Part shown: positions 23,224 to 37,000 of the stretch, piece by piece
Position numbering within the stretch: the stretch's first letter is position 1
Layout: every line of letters begins with the position of its first letter
Assembly: GCF_910592395.1 (NCBI RefSeq)
Contig: NC_088312.1
Location: 20,157,292-20,221,291, forward strand
From: Lineus longissimus
Lineage: Eukaryota; Nemertea; Pilidiophora; Heteronemertea; Lineidae
Direction of reading: 5' to 3'
DNA: 64,000 bases
Program-made: the position numbers and the translations under genes
Notes under the pieces: generated by a model
Told to the model about the DNA's origin: nothing
The model's database searches: none
Seen by the model: the letters and a program-made list of their open reading frames with translations, nothing else

Positions 23224-24622
23224 AGGGAGCTCTAGCGAGCTTTATGGTTAGAGAGTGTGTGTATACCATCAACGAAAAAAACTTGACCCGGAACCAGAAA
23301 ACCTCCACACCCAGGTGACATTTTTGCACGCGAATCGTATACGCTAATGCACAGCAATTTACCTGGGGAGAGATTTTCTTTTTCCAAACAATTCAGCGGG
23401 ACGCTACGATGTTTACGCACAGAAGTTGCTGTTCGGTTGAAGATTTCGTCAAAACAGGGCCGAATCAAAGTGTAACGATACCCTGGGGCGAATCGAAATG
23501 CATTAAACAACAAGCTGCATCGCTGCCAGAGATTATTTTTCTCTTTCCGCGAAGAAATCGTGCTTTGAACTGGCAAAATTCCGCAAAAGATTTTCCGTCT
23601 GCTAACTTTTCCGTAGTTTCAAGCGCACCAACATGATCGGTCCGGGGCTGCCCGTTTCGACGACGATTTCGTCAATATCATGGGGTGTGACAATATGTCG
23701 ACGGTCTGGTTCCATTAATAATGCAATAATCTTGAAAGTACATTGGTCTCAATGTCTATTTCTCCGTTTCCATGACAAAATCCTACCTTGAAACCTGAAA
23801 CCACTCGTCCACAACACAAGCCATTTCTATTTTCAGAAAGCGCATGCGCACTAACTCAAACGCACGCGCTGACCTCAGGTCTCACTAGCCGGTGCGGAGG
23901 CCAGGCCTACTTGCCTCCAAAAATGACGCGACGTCATTTCATGCATACCCCTGTTCCAGCGGCTGTAGACTTGACAGTACCTTACTCTCACACAAACCTA
24001 TACATTTCTGAATAGCTTGTCTCTTGAAGAATACATCTGACCAAGTTTCAACGTCGTCTAGACTTACAGTCATGCATAGACTGATGTAGCACAATGCATG
24101 AGACACCCTGTATATATAACGCAAATTTGAAAAATTTCACCTCTATGCCTTATAACTTCAAGATTAACACCTGATCACCACTGGCTAGTGAGACCTCAAA
24201 CTATTCAGGACGGGGGGGGGGGGGGGGGGTCGGCTAAGGTGTTTTTGAATTAGAATATAAATCTTAATTACACTTGGGTCTTGGGATCATTATGCTGATC
24301 TCCGGGCAAAAATACCTATCCTTCTCCTGTTGTGTTTAGTTTCCCACATTCTCCCCACTTATTTTCTATACTGCGACAGCGTCTATTGGGTCAACTGCCA
24401 TGATGGCATCATCCTAACTATATCCCCCCTCTCCCACCCACCAACTACTCACCATCAATCATTGACATTGTGTGCTAGCCAACTGCTTCTTCGGTCAACT
24501 GTCATGATGGCATCATCCTAACTATATACCCCCCCCCCCCCCCCCCCACCACCACCACCACCACCCCCACCACCACCACCCGAGTCTTCTCGCTCACCAG
24601 CCCTATTAACGAAGAGCTCCCT
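23224..24622. mobile_element. TIR-ended non-autonomous element, copy B (tandem to A)
   Basis: Head-to-tail with copy A and highly similar along most of its length. It differs by small indels, by longer G and C homopolymers (around 24209-24229 and 24528-24547), by a CCA/CAC microsatellite at 24548-24580, and by an inverted segment at 24049-24184 relative to copy A. Both copies share the same 26-base tail, so the pair arose by tandem duplication or unequal exchange rather than two separate insertions. Confidence 0.75.
24209..24229. repeat. Poly-G tract
   Basis: An uninterrupted run of about 20 G in copy B, absent from copy A. Other G or C runs lie near 23142, 24528, 26127 and 40796; their exact lengths may be affected by sequencing. 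Confidence 0.8.
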
Positions 24623-25000
24623 ATCAAGGCCTGAGCCTTCCTCATATTAAACACTGATTTTGAATGATTTTTTGAGTTGTCGATATAATTCCCGTTGTTC
24701 ATTGTGGTGAATCGTAGGATTTCGGGGAACCTTTCGTGGACGTCATTAAATAGAGGATTCCCCTTTCAAGATGGGTGATCTCAATTGGTGAAATAGGGGT
24801 GGTGGTAGCAGGTCGTATAACCGAATGTGCAATAATCAAATATATCAAATGTATCAAATTTCAATAAAATCTGAAGAGCTTTTCGCTTATTTGGAATTGT
24901 AGCATATCGCTTGTGCTTTGGTTTGTTCTGAAGAAAAATAAAAAGTTTTATAAGTGGCAAGACTAAATTCTCACCCCTATATGAATACCCAGTGGAAAAT

Positions 25001-28000
25001 ATGGCGGACCATCAGGCTCAGCAGAGCATTCAGAGCGGAGCTCCGAAAAACCTAGAAATTTCAGACGCAGAAATGGAGGGCTCCAGCGGAGAAGATGACG
25101 ACGGTGATGTGTTCGAAGTGGAGAAAATAGTTGGCATCTCCAAAATAGATGTACGTTCTCAGTTGTAGAGTAATAGATTTAGACTTTGAAGCCTTTCTTT
25201 CATCCCCGTCAAAAGCTCGCTGCAAAAATGCACGTTGTCATCTCTGTGCACAGTGCATTCTTCTGACTCGGAAGTGAAAGATAGAGTCACAGTGTCAGTG
25301 GCTTACATGTATGCCATGCGAGTTGCCCTATAAAACAACGGACTGGAAGCTGGTTGAAAGGATACCTCACTGTTCAGCCAAGGGAAAAGTTAGGCCTTAT
25401 TACCGGAGAGGGCGGGTTGCACATGGCAAGGTTTGCTCAAATCAAGCCGAGCCCCCTGGGCACTGACCTGGTCATCAAAACTATGCCCTTATGATTTTTA
25501 TATGATTGATGATTGAATGATGGTTGAGATGAATTTCTCATTTCTATTTCATTACAAGCTAAGGCATTTGTGGACCCATGTTCGTTTGTGTGGTCGTGAC
25601 CTGCTTCATGCTTGTAACCATGCTATTAACCAATCCTGATGCATTACATTACCGGGTGATTGCATCACGGACCAAGTTTAGTGCAGACACAATGGGGTTC
25701 TTTTGTGAAAAGCCTATTTGAATTTCTGGTGGGGATTTGAAGTGCAAACTAAAGATAACTCTTACTGAATTTACTTCTTACTGAACTATTATACTTATTT
25801 CAGGGACAGACTATGTACAAAGTGCGTTGGGTCGGATATGGTCCCGCTAACGACACATATGAGCCGTATGATAATCTCCTCAGCTGCGTGGATATGATTG
25901 CTGACTATGTCAGCCAGCAAAAAGAACAAAGGAAGAAGAGAGAGGAAGAAAAGAAAAAGGTATATTATATACATGTGTAATGATTAAACTCTCAGTAATT
26001 ACAACCCTAGTGTACTCATTGTTCAGAATGGAACTTGTGAGAAAAATCAAACATTACAACAGTCTTTAAATTTCTCGCAAAATGCTGTACCAATAGCATA
26101 GTGGCCTAACAAAACAAATTTGCTACGGGGGGGGGGGGGGGGGGGGCAAGGGATGTTCACTTGATGGTGCTTTACAGGGCTTTTTTGTGGTTGAAACAAG
26201 TGCAAAACCATCACAAAATCCATGCTATCTTTGACGTCATTTTGGTAACGTGTCCCACATGATGTTTTTCGTAAGGATTGTAGTGTTTTAATCTTTTCCT
26301 ACAGAAATATGATGTGATTGTTAAGGATAACCCCGAGGGCCCAAAGCTGAAGGATCCTTTCTGGGATGACCTTGAAAAAGGAAAGATAAATCTCCTCGAT
26401 GGTCATGACATGTACTCCAAGATCAAGAGTGGACGCGCCGCTCGGCCAACCTCATTCAAAGGTTCCAAGGAGCGCAGGCGACGAACGAAAACAGCAGACG
26501 CTGACGGCAAAGGTGGGAAAGTCGAGAAGCATAAACGGTCAAAGACGTCAGGAGATGGAGCGAGTATTGAAGGGAAGAGGAAATCTCAGAAGACAATGCC
26601 AGCAGGTCAAAAGAAACGTAGCTCTGCATCACAGGACAGTGTCAGTACGGTCGGTAGCCATGGCAGCAAGGAAAGCTATGATGCAGGAGAAGATGAAGGG
26701 TCTGTCAGCGGAGATTCTGATTCCTTGGGTTACTCACATTCGTCGTTCGCAACGTCCCTTGGCAGCTTCGACGATGCACGATCTCAATCGCAGTCTGTTG
26801 GTGATGAAATGACAGAAAGTTTAGCCTCCCATGAGGACGGTGCTTCAATGTCCCAAGAATCTCTGAAAACTTCCCAGTCTGATTCTGGTTTCACTGCCTC
26901 CAAGGAATCATCTCAAACCTCATCTCAAAATTCTGTCACGTCTGCCTGTGAGGTTACTAAGCCGCTGGAAAAAACACCAAAAGCTTTGGCCCAAAAAATC
27001 ACAATGAGACCAGTGAAAACTGACTCTGTTGGAAGAAGCTTGAGTGATGATGATGATGACTTTCTGCCTGATCTGTCCTATGTCCCCATCAGTAGTTCTT
27101 TACAGTACAGTCTGCCCAACCAGAAAGTCGAAAGATCTAGAATTCCTGATATGAAGCCCAATTCTGCCAGCATTAAGAAGTCTGATAGTTCTGGTAGTGC
27201 AACTAAAAAGCCAGTTGCTCACAGTAAGAAAGGAAAAGATACAAGTGATGCAAAATTTCGAATTAAATCTGACATTAAAGACTCCAAAGGTTCTGCTGCA
27301 AATGATTCTGTTTTACCTGATGTGACTACCGGATCAATGGTGCAAGATTCTAGTGCAAAGGAGAAAAAGTCTGACACACAGTCTGTTAGGTCATCTAGTG
27401 CCAAAGAGGTGAAAACAACAAATATGAAAATAGCCAAGTCGGGTGCCAAAGAGAGTAAATCCGAGAGGGAGACTACGCTGGCTGCTCCTGCTGCCAAGTC
27501 CTCTAGTGCACAAGTGACTAAAAGGGAAACATCTCAAGCTGCTAGCAAGGTGACTGGCTCAAAGGAGAGTAAAAGTGAAATGAAACATGCTGCTGTCAAG
27601 TCGTCTGGTTCCAAAGACACCAAACTGGAAAGTGCGCAAGGAACTGCCAAGTCCTCTGCCAGCTCTGGTGTAAAAGACACCAAACTGGAAAGTGCGCAAG
27701 GAACTGCCAAGTCCTCTGCCAGCTCTGGTGTAAAAGACACCAAACTGGAAAGTGTGCAAGGAACTGCCAAATCCTCTGCCAGCTCTGGTGTAAAAGAGAC
27801 TAAATCAGACACTACACAAGCTGCTTCTAAACTGGCTATCAGGACGACATCTTCTTCGAGAAGAATTCAAGTCATAGAGGCAATGCCAATTCTCAACCCA
27901 GAGCTTCCCGTCATCAAAGGAAAACAACACAAGGATGATCATAAGTCGTCGAGGCGAGCGAGTAAAGACGATTCGCGGTCTTCCAAGCGTTCTCACCGTA

Positions 28001-31000
28001 GCTCTGTGGACACTGAGACCACGCCGAGAGTGAAAACATGGGAGGAGCGGAGAGCTTCTATTGATAATGCGGCAGAGGAAAAGGTGAGTACAACTGCTTT
28101 TGAAAACGGGACTAAGGGATACATCTGGGGAAAACAATGAAATGTCTGCCTCATTTATTTCATAATCTCATTTTGAACCCCCAAAAGAAGAAGATGTCAC
28201 TTTGTTGGTCATCGACTCTATTGTTGTACGTGTATTACAGTAGAGTGGACTATATAAAACAAATTATCACATTTCTGTTTAATCAATTGTGTGAAAAGTA
28301 TTGTTTTTGTGATTAAGTTGTCTTGATTTTTGATTTCAGGCTAAAAGTTGGGGGAAGTCATCTGAAGAGATTGAAATGCTGGGAGATAAAGGTAAATCAC
28401 CTGCTGCATGAGAAATGTAACCAAATTGTCTCCAAATGCTATTGCGACTGCTGACGTCTTCGGGCAAATAGCAAGTGAGAGTCACTGAGTAATAAGCTGA
28501 TATAAGTAAAAGTCTTTGCTGCCTAGTTGACCTCCTTTCAAGACACAGGACTTGATCTTTGGATTAAGGATATGGAAGTCTTGCATCTCATTATGCCGGA
28601 GAACGGCTGGTTTAGCTGTTAACCCTTTTGCTGCAGGTGACGTGCATACCGGTATACCATGCCATGTCACAGGTCCCCACAAACTACTGTCACGACTGTA
28701 CTTTGATAAATGTGAGACTTTTACGGCACTTAATCCCATGTAGTTAAAGCACTTTACGTTATTGGCCAAGCTCTTTGCCTGTATGTCGCGGATTCAAGCT
28801 GAACTCCCTTTGAAGCATCACGAAATGATTAGAGACTGAAGGAAACATCTACAAAATATAATTTCACTTTGTCACAATGACCATATGCAGTTGTTTATTT
28901 TCTGTCAACAGATATGGAAGTCCTTGGTCTGGAGTTCGATGATATTGCGATGGACATCGATGAATGGGAGAAAAAGGTGCGATGCATTTGAAGCAACATG
29001 AATACGAAATTTTTTATAACGAATATTTTTGAATAAAACATGTAAGGCAACAGAAATGATCAACCTAAATTGTATTTCTGTCCAGATGCAAATTATCCAA
29101 ACCAAAATGAGTGCTATTTGTGTTGTTTTATATCAAAAACTTACGAGGCAGCTCGCTTATATATTTTTGTTTGTAATCTTTAAACTCATTACATGGATGA
29201 CACAATTCTAGATTTATTGGTTGGCCTTATTCTTCAACCTACTTGTGCCTTGATGCAAATCATCCAAACCAAAATGAATGCTAATTGTATGGTTTCGGAT
29301 TCTTTTAAGATGACATAGTTTTATATTTCTTGGTTGGCCTTATTCTTTTCCAAACTATAAAAAGCTTTGATATTGTATTGATTTGGGATATTAGGGCATG
29401 ACTATAAAGTTCAGAGAGGTATTAATTTCATTTCTGCAAAGCTCATTTTAATGTGGATTTACATGCATTTTGCAGGAGACTGCCAATTCATTTTAATGTG
29501 GATTTACATGCATTTTGCAGGAGACTGCCAATTCATTTTAATGTAGATTTACATGCATTTTGCAGGAGACTGCCAATTCATTTTAATGTAGATTTACATG
29601 CATTTTGCAGGAGACTGCCAATTCATTTTAATGTAGATTTACATGCATTTTGCAGGAGACTGCCAATTCATTTTAATGTAGATTTACATGCATTTTGCAG
29701 GAGACTGCCAATTCATTTTAATGTAGATTTACATGCATTTTGCAGGAGACTGCCAATTCACTTAATAGATCAAGCAGTTTCTCCACCGATTTGACAATGT
29801 CAATGGGTAAGTTAATGCTGTATAGCAGTTTTGGTTATTAGACTCTTAGACGATATAAAACATAACAGTTCTTCCGCTTTATTCAGGAATTCTTTGCTAC
29901 AAAATTCGATCTCCGTCCTTCTTCTTCAGCGCGCCATTCGACCCCCGCGGACCAAGTCCGCACCAGCCGGATGTGAGCCGAAGACAGTCACATCCTACTG
30001 GGAAACTATTAACTCCTATCCATCCTCCCTTCCCCGTTAAAACCTTAACGGTAATCAAATCTATTAAACTTATGTACATGTGTATACTATTGATAATCAA
30101 TGTCCCAACTGATAGAACCCCAAATTTAACCTATTGAGTACTGGACTCACAGTTGTTCAAAAACTATGCTTAAAAGGCTTATGCCGAGTTTAAAGTGAAA
30201 TGACGTTTTGTTAACAAATACCAGCTGAACCCGGAATATTCATAAAATGACAGTCCATAATAATTTCCGGTAACGTATCCTGACTGACTTTACAGTAGGT
30301 TCAGCTTGACTAATGCAGATCAACTGTCTATAGAATATATCCAATAGTGAATCACTATTCCATCTATACTCTTTGAAAATGCCAATTTTTGTCCGTCTGT
30401 CCATCTGTTATGGAACACAGAATTCTCAACTTCCACAATTATGCACAAAGAATGAAACGGTTGAAACTCTGAATACTGTCATCCACAAAAAACTGTAACG
30501 TGTTGGTTGATATGGTTTAATGAAAAACAAGTAACCCCAAGCAATTTTGCTCCCAATTCTAATTATCAACCCATTTTGATTAAGTCTAAACAAACTGATT
30601 GTTAGCATTCAGAATTTCTGTTGTTTCATTAAGTTCACCATTGTCCGGATAGTGACTGATAAGCACTATTTCAAAAAGGTCTCTACACGTATCCAAGTGT
30701 CCATTTCACAAAAAGGATATCCATAATGATAAGTCTATTAAATGTCACTGTCCTCGAGCAAGGCACTTCTCGATGATGGTTAACATGGCTTGGGCACCAT
30801 GCACGAACGATCTGCGACCAGCATGGCTTGGGCACCATGCACCACGAACGATCTGCGACCAGCATGGCTTGGGCACCACGCACCAATAACGACAGCAAGC
30901 ATGGACTGGGCACCATGCACCAATAAGCGACAGCAAGCGTGGCCCGGGCACCATGCACCAATAAGCGACAGCAAGCGTGGCCTGGGCACCATGCACCAAT

Positions 31001-34000
31001 AAACGACAGCAAGCAAACATGTCAGCACTGCAGGGGGCACAACCTGACGATTGGCCTTATCATAGTCTTCTCGCCAACCTGGACTTTGACCACTCGACGA
31101 TGACCATCTCTGCCGGTAAACACTTCTGTTACTCGTCCCATTGGCCAATCTCCTCTCACTGATCCAGGATCTGCCACCAGTACAACGTCTCCTACTTCTA
31201 AATCCTTCTTGACATCTCTCCACTTGTGGCGCTGACGCAACAGAGGGAGCCACTCCTTTAACCACCGGGACCAAAATTCCTTCAGTAGCTCCTGAACTCT
31301 CCTCCATCGTCGTCTTGGGTTGAAATCTGAGCTATCTATCTCTTCTGGGGCAAACTGTCCGCCGCACTGACCAAATAGAAAGTGGTTAGGTGTTATAGGG
31401 GGAGCATCCTTGGAATCTGCTGACTGGTAAGACAACGGCCTGGAATTGAGCAGGGCTTCAGCTCCAGTGAATGCAGTGCTCAGCTCTTCATCTGTGATGT
31501 CTGCTTTCTGAAGTACAGCATATATCGCCTTCTTTGCACTCTTCACCAGACTTTCATGAATTCCACCAAAGTGAGGTCCATGTGGCGGATTAAACCTCCA
31601 TTTTATTCCTCGCGCTGCTCCATCTCTAGTTACTCTCACTTGGTCCAGCTGGGTGACCAATTCCATCAATTCTCGGTTAGCCCCAACGAAGTTCGTGCCA
31701 TTATCTGAAGTAACTTCTACTGGGACGCCTCTACGGTGAGTAAATCTGTTGAAGGCATTCAGGAACGAGTTGGTATCTAAAGCATATGCCATCTCCAAGT
31801 GTACCGCCCTCGAGGCATGGCAAGTAAATAGGCACAGGTATCTCTTAGTTTGTACTCTCCCTCGTCCTTGCTTAGTAAGAAACGGTCCAGCATAGTCGAC
31901 TGAAGAAACTGAGAAGGCTCTCATTGGTGGACTCACTCTTGTTCTTGGCAGGGGGGCCATCAATTGTGACGTTACTCTTGCCTTCTTACGTTCACAGGCT
32001 GCGCACTTAGCCTCCCAATCCCGGATCTCCTCTCGACCTCTAATAATCCAATACTTGGCTGACATCTCTGACAAGATCTTGTTTGTCCCAGCTACATGAT
32101 TCTCTCTTTCATGGTAGAATCTCACCAGTAACTGGGTCACGTGGTGTTTTCTCGGTAGTATTATCGGGAACTTGGCTTCATAGGACAGATTATCAGCATA
32201 AGCTAGACGACTGTTGCTACGAAGTAAGAAGTCGGCATCTAATTTTGGCGTCAGGCCAGCTATTTGACTGGACTTGGGCAGCTCCCTTCCATGGCATAAC
32301 GCGCTATACTCCTCTGCAAAGGCTTCTTTTTGGCACTGTCTAATCAAGAGTAACTCAGTCGCTTTTACTTCCTCAACTTCTAGTTCTCCTTGTTTCCTCT
32401 CAGTGGGGGCTGCCTGACAATTTCTGATAAACCGCTGCACCCATGCATGAACACGTGTCAATCTCTGCCAGCTGGAGAATCGGGAAGGGTCTAGTCTTGT
32501 ATCTGCAAGGTTCATCACTTGTTTTAGACTGTTCTTTTCTTCCAAGCTGAGGTAACTGCTCTCATTTTTCATTTCATCCTGGACTTCATCTCCCTGTCCA
32601 ACAACTCTCTCTGGCCACTCTGAAGAATCCCTCTGTAAAAACTCTGGGCCGTCCCACCATAGGCTGGACTCTGCTAGGTCTTTTGCTCTTACACCTCTTG
32701 AAGGCAGGTCTGCTGGGTTTTCTTTGGTTGGCACATATCTCCACTGTTGAGGGTCTGTATGTTGCTGTATCAGGCCTACTCGGTTGGCAACGAAAGGTTT
32801 CAGTTTTCTGCTAGGTCGCTTTATCCACCAGAGAACGTTTTGACTATCACTCCAAAACACCACCTCCTTGACATTGGTGGCCAATGCTGCTACAATGCTC
32901 AGACTGAGTTGAAGTCCTAGGACCGCCGCCATCATCTCTAGTCTCGGGATGCTCACTGAGGTTAACGGTGCAACCTTGGTCTTGGACGCTACAATCCTTG
33001 TGGCTACCATTCCACTGGCATAGGTGCTTCTTGCATACACCACAGTCCCATATGCATCTTTTGAGGCATCACCAAAGGTGTGAAGTTGGAAACTTGTCAT
33101 CTCCTCAGCAAGTTGTAGGCATCTAGGGATCCTGGCTTGGGCCAACCCTGTGATTTCAACTATCCAATCCCAAGCTTTCTTTTCAATCTCCTCTGGCAAT
33201 TCTTCATCCCATTCCACGCCACACATCCATACATCCTGCATGATGATTTTTCCTTGTATAACATATGGCGACATCAACCCAAGGGGATCGAAAATGGTTG
33301 CTATTCTTCGCAGTAGGCTCCTCTTCGTAAGCTTGAGATCAGCAGCAGGGGGTGTCAGCCGATAACAGAACGCGTCTTCTTCCGCCTTCCACAGCACTCC
33401 AAGGGCCTTTACTGATGGCAAATATCCCTCCTCCAAATTAATCTCTGAAGCTCTATCTTCATCTGGTATGATGGCTAAAACTTCGGGTGAGTTGGACAAC
33501 CATTTTCTGGCATGCATCCCAGCTCCTTTCCACAATGCTGATAACTCTCTGTACAGCTTTTTTCCCTGTTCATCATCGTTCACCGAGTCAAGAGTGTCGT
33601 CCATGTAAGTTGACTTCAAAATTGCCTCTGCTGCTCTAGGGCACTGTGTCTGGTGGGCTCTTGCATGCTCTTGAGAAACCAACTGTGCCAAAAACGGTGA
33701 GCTGTTGATTCCAAAAACAAGTCGCTGGAACTCAAACGTCTCTGGATCTCTTGTCCTGTCTTCTAGGTCCCGCCACAGAAATCGGTGATACCTTTTATCT
33801 TCTTCTTCTAAGGATATCTGCAGGTACATCTCCGCTATGTCGCAAACAATAGCAACTGGGTACCTCCTAAAGCGCAGTAATACCTCGAACAGCTCGTTTT
33901 GGATCTTCGGTCCTGTATTTATATTGTCATTCAAACTGACTCCGTCAACTTTCGCCGAGGCATCGAAAACTATCCTTGTTTTTGTTGTGCTCTTGTCAGG

Positions 34001-37000
34001 ACGGACCACAGGGAAGTGTGGTAGGTACCACTGATGACTATTTCTCTCATCATCCTTGATCTTCTTAATGTAACCCTTTTCTTGGTATTGCTGAATGACT
34101 CGGGAGTAACTTTTTCCAAGCTCTGGATTTTTCTGCAGTTTGGTCTCTGTTGATATCAGCCGTTTCTCAGCCATCTCCCGGCTATCTGGCATTGCTGGGT
34201 GGTGGTTTCCCTTCCATGGTACGGCCACTTGATATCTGTCCTCTACTATCTTGACTGACGATCTGGCATTCTGCAGCACTTTCCGATCACTCTCATTCAA
34301 GGGGGTTTGTCCTTCATTCACTTTGCTGATGCTCTCTATCTCCCAAAATGCTCTCAGGTTATCATTGATTTCATGCAGCAATGGCGACTCCTTGGTGAAG
34401 AAGCTGTAAGCCATGTTGGTTGCCTCCCTCTTTTGGCCCGAGGGAGTCCCTACCGGACCGATACACGTCCATCCCAGTCTTGTCTCTCTCGCTGTTGGTT
34501 CACCAGGTCGACCAATGACGTCTCGAATGCTTTGATGTAGCTCACTGTAATCTGCACCTATCAGGAGATCCACTGAGGTTCTCTTACCAATCTTTGGAAA
34601 CTGGATATCTCTCAAATGGCTATATTGATCCTGCTTCAAAGACCAATCTGTTGCTTTTAAATCACCCGTGACTTTATCCACTGTCTTTGCCCAAATCTTC
34701 ATATCTACTCGTCGATTCAAACTTTCTATTCCCACTTCAACTGGCATGGTGGTGAATGTCTTCAGCTTTCCATTTAGGACGTTAACTGTGGTTTGTTCAA
34801 TTTTCCCTTGCACTCCGAGTTCTGCAGCTAAGTTTGCATCTATGTAGGTCGATGTACTCGCATCATCTAGCAAGGCGTTAGTCTTTATTCTTTTTCCACC
34901 ATGCTTTATTATGACTGGAACGGTTCTCAGCGCGATTTCACTCGAGTTCTTTGCAGCCAGTGTCACTGTTGCCATTGTGCTCTCATCTGAGTCTTGGTAG
35001 TTACCACTCCCTTCCATGGGTCGACGACTCTCAGCTCTCTTCGCTTTTCCATGCAGCAACCGGTGGTGTGTCTGTTTGCAGCCATCTATCTTGCATTGAC
35101 GTGTCCTTGGGCACTTTTCTGCTCTGTGACCATTACCGCTAAGACATCTGTAGCAAAGTTTCTTATCTTTGGCTGTTTTCCACCGCAGGTCCACTGACAT
35201 CGCCTTGAAGCTGTCACATTCCCATGCTCCATGCTCTGAACCGCATACATTGCATGATCTGGTGTATTTTCCCATGGCTCCGGAGTGTGACTGTGATTGA
35301 CGGTCTGTGCTACTTTGTGACGTGACAAAGCTCCTATCTTTTCTTGGGTCTTTCTTGGGAAAATCCCTCACACCATTGATGGCTTCCATAGCGTTGACTT
35401 GAAACTCTGTTTCTTCATTTACAAATTCTCGAAGGGACATCACAGTTTTCTCTTTTGCTTTATCATAGGCCCATCTGTGGTAGCGTGCAAGGAGAAGCTC
35501 ACTCAGTTTCCGCTGTATTGACAGAAACAAACTGCCACTGCCCAATTCAGATTCCTGGTGCGCATCCTTCAAATTAACTGTGATGACATCTAATAGTTCT
35601 GCCAATTTCTCTAAATCCTTTGCATTCCCATCACGGACTTGCTTGAACTTCTCTAACTCATCCAGTCTCAGGATAAGCTGCCTCCTCTGGCCTCCGTATT
35701 TTCTCTCCAGGCGATCCTTAGCAACTTCATATGCAGACGCTGAATACCCCAACCCATCAACAACTTTCAGAGCTTCACCAGTAAGGCATTCTCTAAGTCT
35801 CAACAGCTTGTACTCTGCAGTGATAGTGGTTTCATCGACGCAACTAGTGAAGGCAGCCTTCCATGCTGAGTAGTTTCTCTTATCACCACTAAACTTGGGG
35901 ATAGTAACGCGGGTTAAATGCCTTGTAGGATCAAACTCAACGGCCTGAGAACTGGAACTTCCGGATGAGACTCTACGGGAACTGCTGGTCGTGACCGCTG
36001 CAGCAACTGGTCTTGAGCTTGGGCTGGTACTACTGCTGCTAGTAGTGGTAGTACCACGACTGGTGATAGTGTCACTGGTACCACTGGCAGTGGTAACACT
36101 AGGGGGCGGCCTTCTTGGACTGCTGGTTACTACTGGCGTTTCCTCAACACGCTTTTTCTTCGTTGATACATAAAACTCCTCGAGTTTCTTGCTTATGTCG
36201 TCATACTCTTGCGCAATCTTCTCCATCTCATCAGAGATTTTGTCGAAATCTTCAAGTTTTCCATTGTCTAAATACGCGTAGGTCAGCTTCGACATGGTTC
36301 TCATCGCCCTCTCTTGAGCATCATCAACCTTCTTGGCAGCTGCTTCTATTTGATTACGGGCATCTTCACTCAAGGATGTATCCCTATCGGTGTCTAGGCC
36401 TAACTCTTCCAACACATCGTCCAGCAACGACGCCAGTTTTCTTCTCGTCTTTGTAAAACCTGCTTTATCTACAGCTTTCTGGGCTTTCCATTCTCTCACC
36501 TCTTTCTCAGAACATTTCTCACGCTCATCATCATCATCAGCATGCAATCCATTGAGGTTATACTCATCCTGTTCACAGTCTTCTGTATGCGTGCCTTCGC
36601 TACGTACATCGTGTACATCGCTACGTGCATCGTGTACATCAACACGTGCAACTTGCATGTCTTGTTCTGATAGCGCGTCCTGCGAGCGGCCAGGGCGCGG
36701 GAGGTCGGCTCGATCTTTACTCATTTTTTCGGAACTCTATGCTTTAAAGTCTCTATACTATATTGATAACTACGCTCTGCTACCACTTGGTTATTAGACT
36801 CTTAGACGATATAAAACATAACAGTTCTTCCGCTTTATTCAGGAATTCTTTGCTACAAAATTCGATCTCCGTCCTTCTTCTTCAGCGCGCCATTCGACCC
36901 CCGCGGACCAAGTCCGCACCAGCCGGATGTGAGCCGAAGACAGTCACATCCTACTGGGAAACTATTAACTCCTATCCAAGTTTTCTCAACCTATCTATTT

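Larger units (their letters stand above)
29827..36983 (-). mobile_element. Complete BEL/Pao LTR retrotransposon in MPP8 intron 6, antisense
   Basis: The element proper is 29832-36978 (7,147 bp), flanked by the 5-bp target duplication AGTTT at 29827-29831 and 36979-36983. It has two 191-bp LTRs, a primer-binding site, a single 1,900-codon gag-pol frame on the minus strand, a short minisatellite after the frame and a polypurine tract. I see no difference between the LTRs, which implies a recent insertion. No envelope-type frame was seen. It lies opposite to the host gene, so its polyadenylation signal would not act on host transcripts. Confidence 0.95.

Noticed and set aside
21892-23636. Conserved 75-aa and antisense 114-aa frames in both tandem elements
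   Set aside because: Both strands are 'conserved' because the DNA is duplicated; no domain, and the frames lie within a TIR element.
27219-28137. Several minus-strand frames of 66-110 codons
   Set aside because: Antisense shadows of the low-complexity Ser/Lys-rich MPP8 exon 3.
29453-29794. 113-codon frame of repeated VDLHAFCRRLPIHFN
   Set aside because: Translation of the 45-bp splice-acceptor array in a frame not used by the exon.
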